Below, one piece after another: positions 60,801 to 64,000 of a DNA stretch of 64,000 nucleotides (position 1 is the first letter of the stretch; each line of letters begins with the position of its first letter). Below the pieces are notes generated by a model. It worked only from the letters and a program-made list of their open reading frames with translations, ran no database searches and was not told the DNA's origin. A program made the translations under genes and the position numbers. Source of the stretch: Chrysomallon squamiferum (taxonomy: Eukaryota > Mollusca > Gastropoda > Neomphalida > Peltospiridae). The stretch lies in the NCBI GenBank assembly GCA_012295275.1, contig CM022677.1:11741050-11805049 (forward strand). The letters run 5' to 3'.

Positions 60801-61503
60801 ATAATCAAATAATTTATTGTTAATGATGTAACTATAATAATTGTTAAAGGTTAATTAAAGATCGTAAGAATAATCTCAAATGTATTTCCATCATTCTAGT
60901 ATGTTAGTATTTCAAGTAGAATCAGTATTAGAAGACCATTTTCTTACTGTCTAATGAATAACTATATAGGTTTAAAATGTTTATTTACTTAATATTCCTG
61001 GCAGTCATCGTAAACTGGACTAAAAGACTAAAACAGTGTAAATATCAAAATTTTGGCAAGTTAATAGAATTATTCAAATATTAAAACATAATCTCTCTTA
61101 CTGGTGTATTGCTCTTTTAATGCTTTTATGTCAAAGTCAAAAAATAAAATTAAACTAAGAATATAAAACCATTTAATAAATTATTTTTATTATCAAACAT
61201 GGATGGAAAAAATAAAAATGTGTACTAAAACTCTTCTTGCTAAGACAGTGAAATGCAGTTAGAGCTGACAACAAAAATACTGCTTGCACTTTATTTTATG
61301 TTTAGTTTATTAATGAATATTATATTTTGTTGTAGGATCCTAGACAACAGGTTCGAACTGCCTCAGCCAGCACTTCAGTTGAAAATGTTGTAAGACATAT
61401 TTTCAGAAAAGGTTCACTAGAGCACCAGAATGTTATTACATCACAGTCTTCCCTGTCCAGAGAAAGCTCAGCAATTTCAAGAGAAAATCTGTCTGAAATG
61501 TAA
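57849..61503 (+). pseudogene. Family K copy D: multi-exon gene of unknown function, with stops
   Basis: Plus-strand exons: 57849 onward (decayed MAVC exon merging into ~57907-58140, DVCKRLHAALRQKLDEKIKK, TGA at 58008-58010, then REEVLYLIKSGSNAPRSLSP and FFTEKGHKRL), 58452-58532 (WLFRKGIYIMEKDESAVQTL then QTAQFLV, donor GTAAGT), 58845-58962 (two stops, then VLSSTEDKVCIAATGKEKKL), ~59820-59939, 60430-60476 (SKISMSMCELNAYVK) and 61336-61503 (DPRQQVRTASASTSVENVVR, then a Ser-rich tail ending RENLSEM and TAA). It shares the last two exons and the intervening intron with copy B. Nonsense codons make it a pseudogene unless alternative splicing skips them. The final exon is perfectly open. Family unrecognised. 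Confidence 0.6.
61336..61503 (+). pseudogene. Family K copy D, last exon, intact
   Basis: 56 codons including the stop, acceptor TTTTGTTGTAG. The tail SQSSLSRESSAISRENLSEM is rich in R-x-x-S-like sites that could be phosphorylated (inference). The copy B version lacks about 40 nt of it. Confidence 0.6.

Positions 61504-64000
<2,497 letters not shown>

Overview
The window reads as a piece of an AT-rich invertebrate (animal) nuclear genome. The evidence is spliced genes with GT..AG junctions and long AT-rich introns, a non-LTR retrotransposon with endonuclease, reverse transcriptase and RNase H parts, many (ATT)n, (CT)n and (GT)n microsatellites, a 200-base assembly gap (16301-16500), and animal-type genes. 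A lophotrochozoan such as a mollusc is my best guess from the gene mix, but this is only inference. I saw no bacterial operon, CRISPR array or viral block.

Layout. 1-2810: decayed non-LTR element. 3099-4822: minus-strand exons of a gene family I do not recognise ('family K'), joined as the tail of one unit and the head of another. 5428-11861: minus-strand MCC-like (colorectal mutant cancer protein) locus, copy A, ten exons with lesions. 14037-15523: intronless prolyl 4-hydroxylase alpha subunit with one frameshift. 16501-16930: second retroelement fragment beside the gap. 17763-18742: two exons of a LigB-type extradiol dioxygenase. 19.4-30.6 kb: mostly non-coding, with an inverted-repeat complex at 24.0-25.4 kb. 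30.65-35.1 kb: family K copy B, plus strand. 36.1-37.8 kb: a 42-bp minisatellite. 40648-47956: MCC-like copy C, minus strand, including the true C-terminal exon. 48.5-49.5 kb: third retroelement fragment. 49.6-50.8 kb: exon-like pieces of an unidentified gene. 55226-56021: terminal-inverted-repeat element flanked by TA. 57849-61503: family K copy D, plus strand. The rest is AT-rich and repeat-laden.

Main theme. Copies A and C of MCC share introns as well as exons, so they arose by segmental duplication. Each carries its own breaks: A has a stop in its first visible exon, lost splice signals and no 3' exons; C has a different stop, several 1-nt frameshifts and no recognisable 5' exons. Family K is likewise present in at least three damaged copies in both orientations. 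The most unusual feature is that several MCC exon-intron junctions are embedded in short tandem arrays (76, ~60, 50 and ~95 bp periods), so that splice donors or acceptors, sometimes with exon ends, are amplified. Some single-base frameshifts could be assembly errors; the base-substitution stops, the deletions and the missing exons could not all be.
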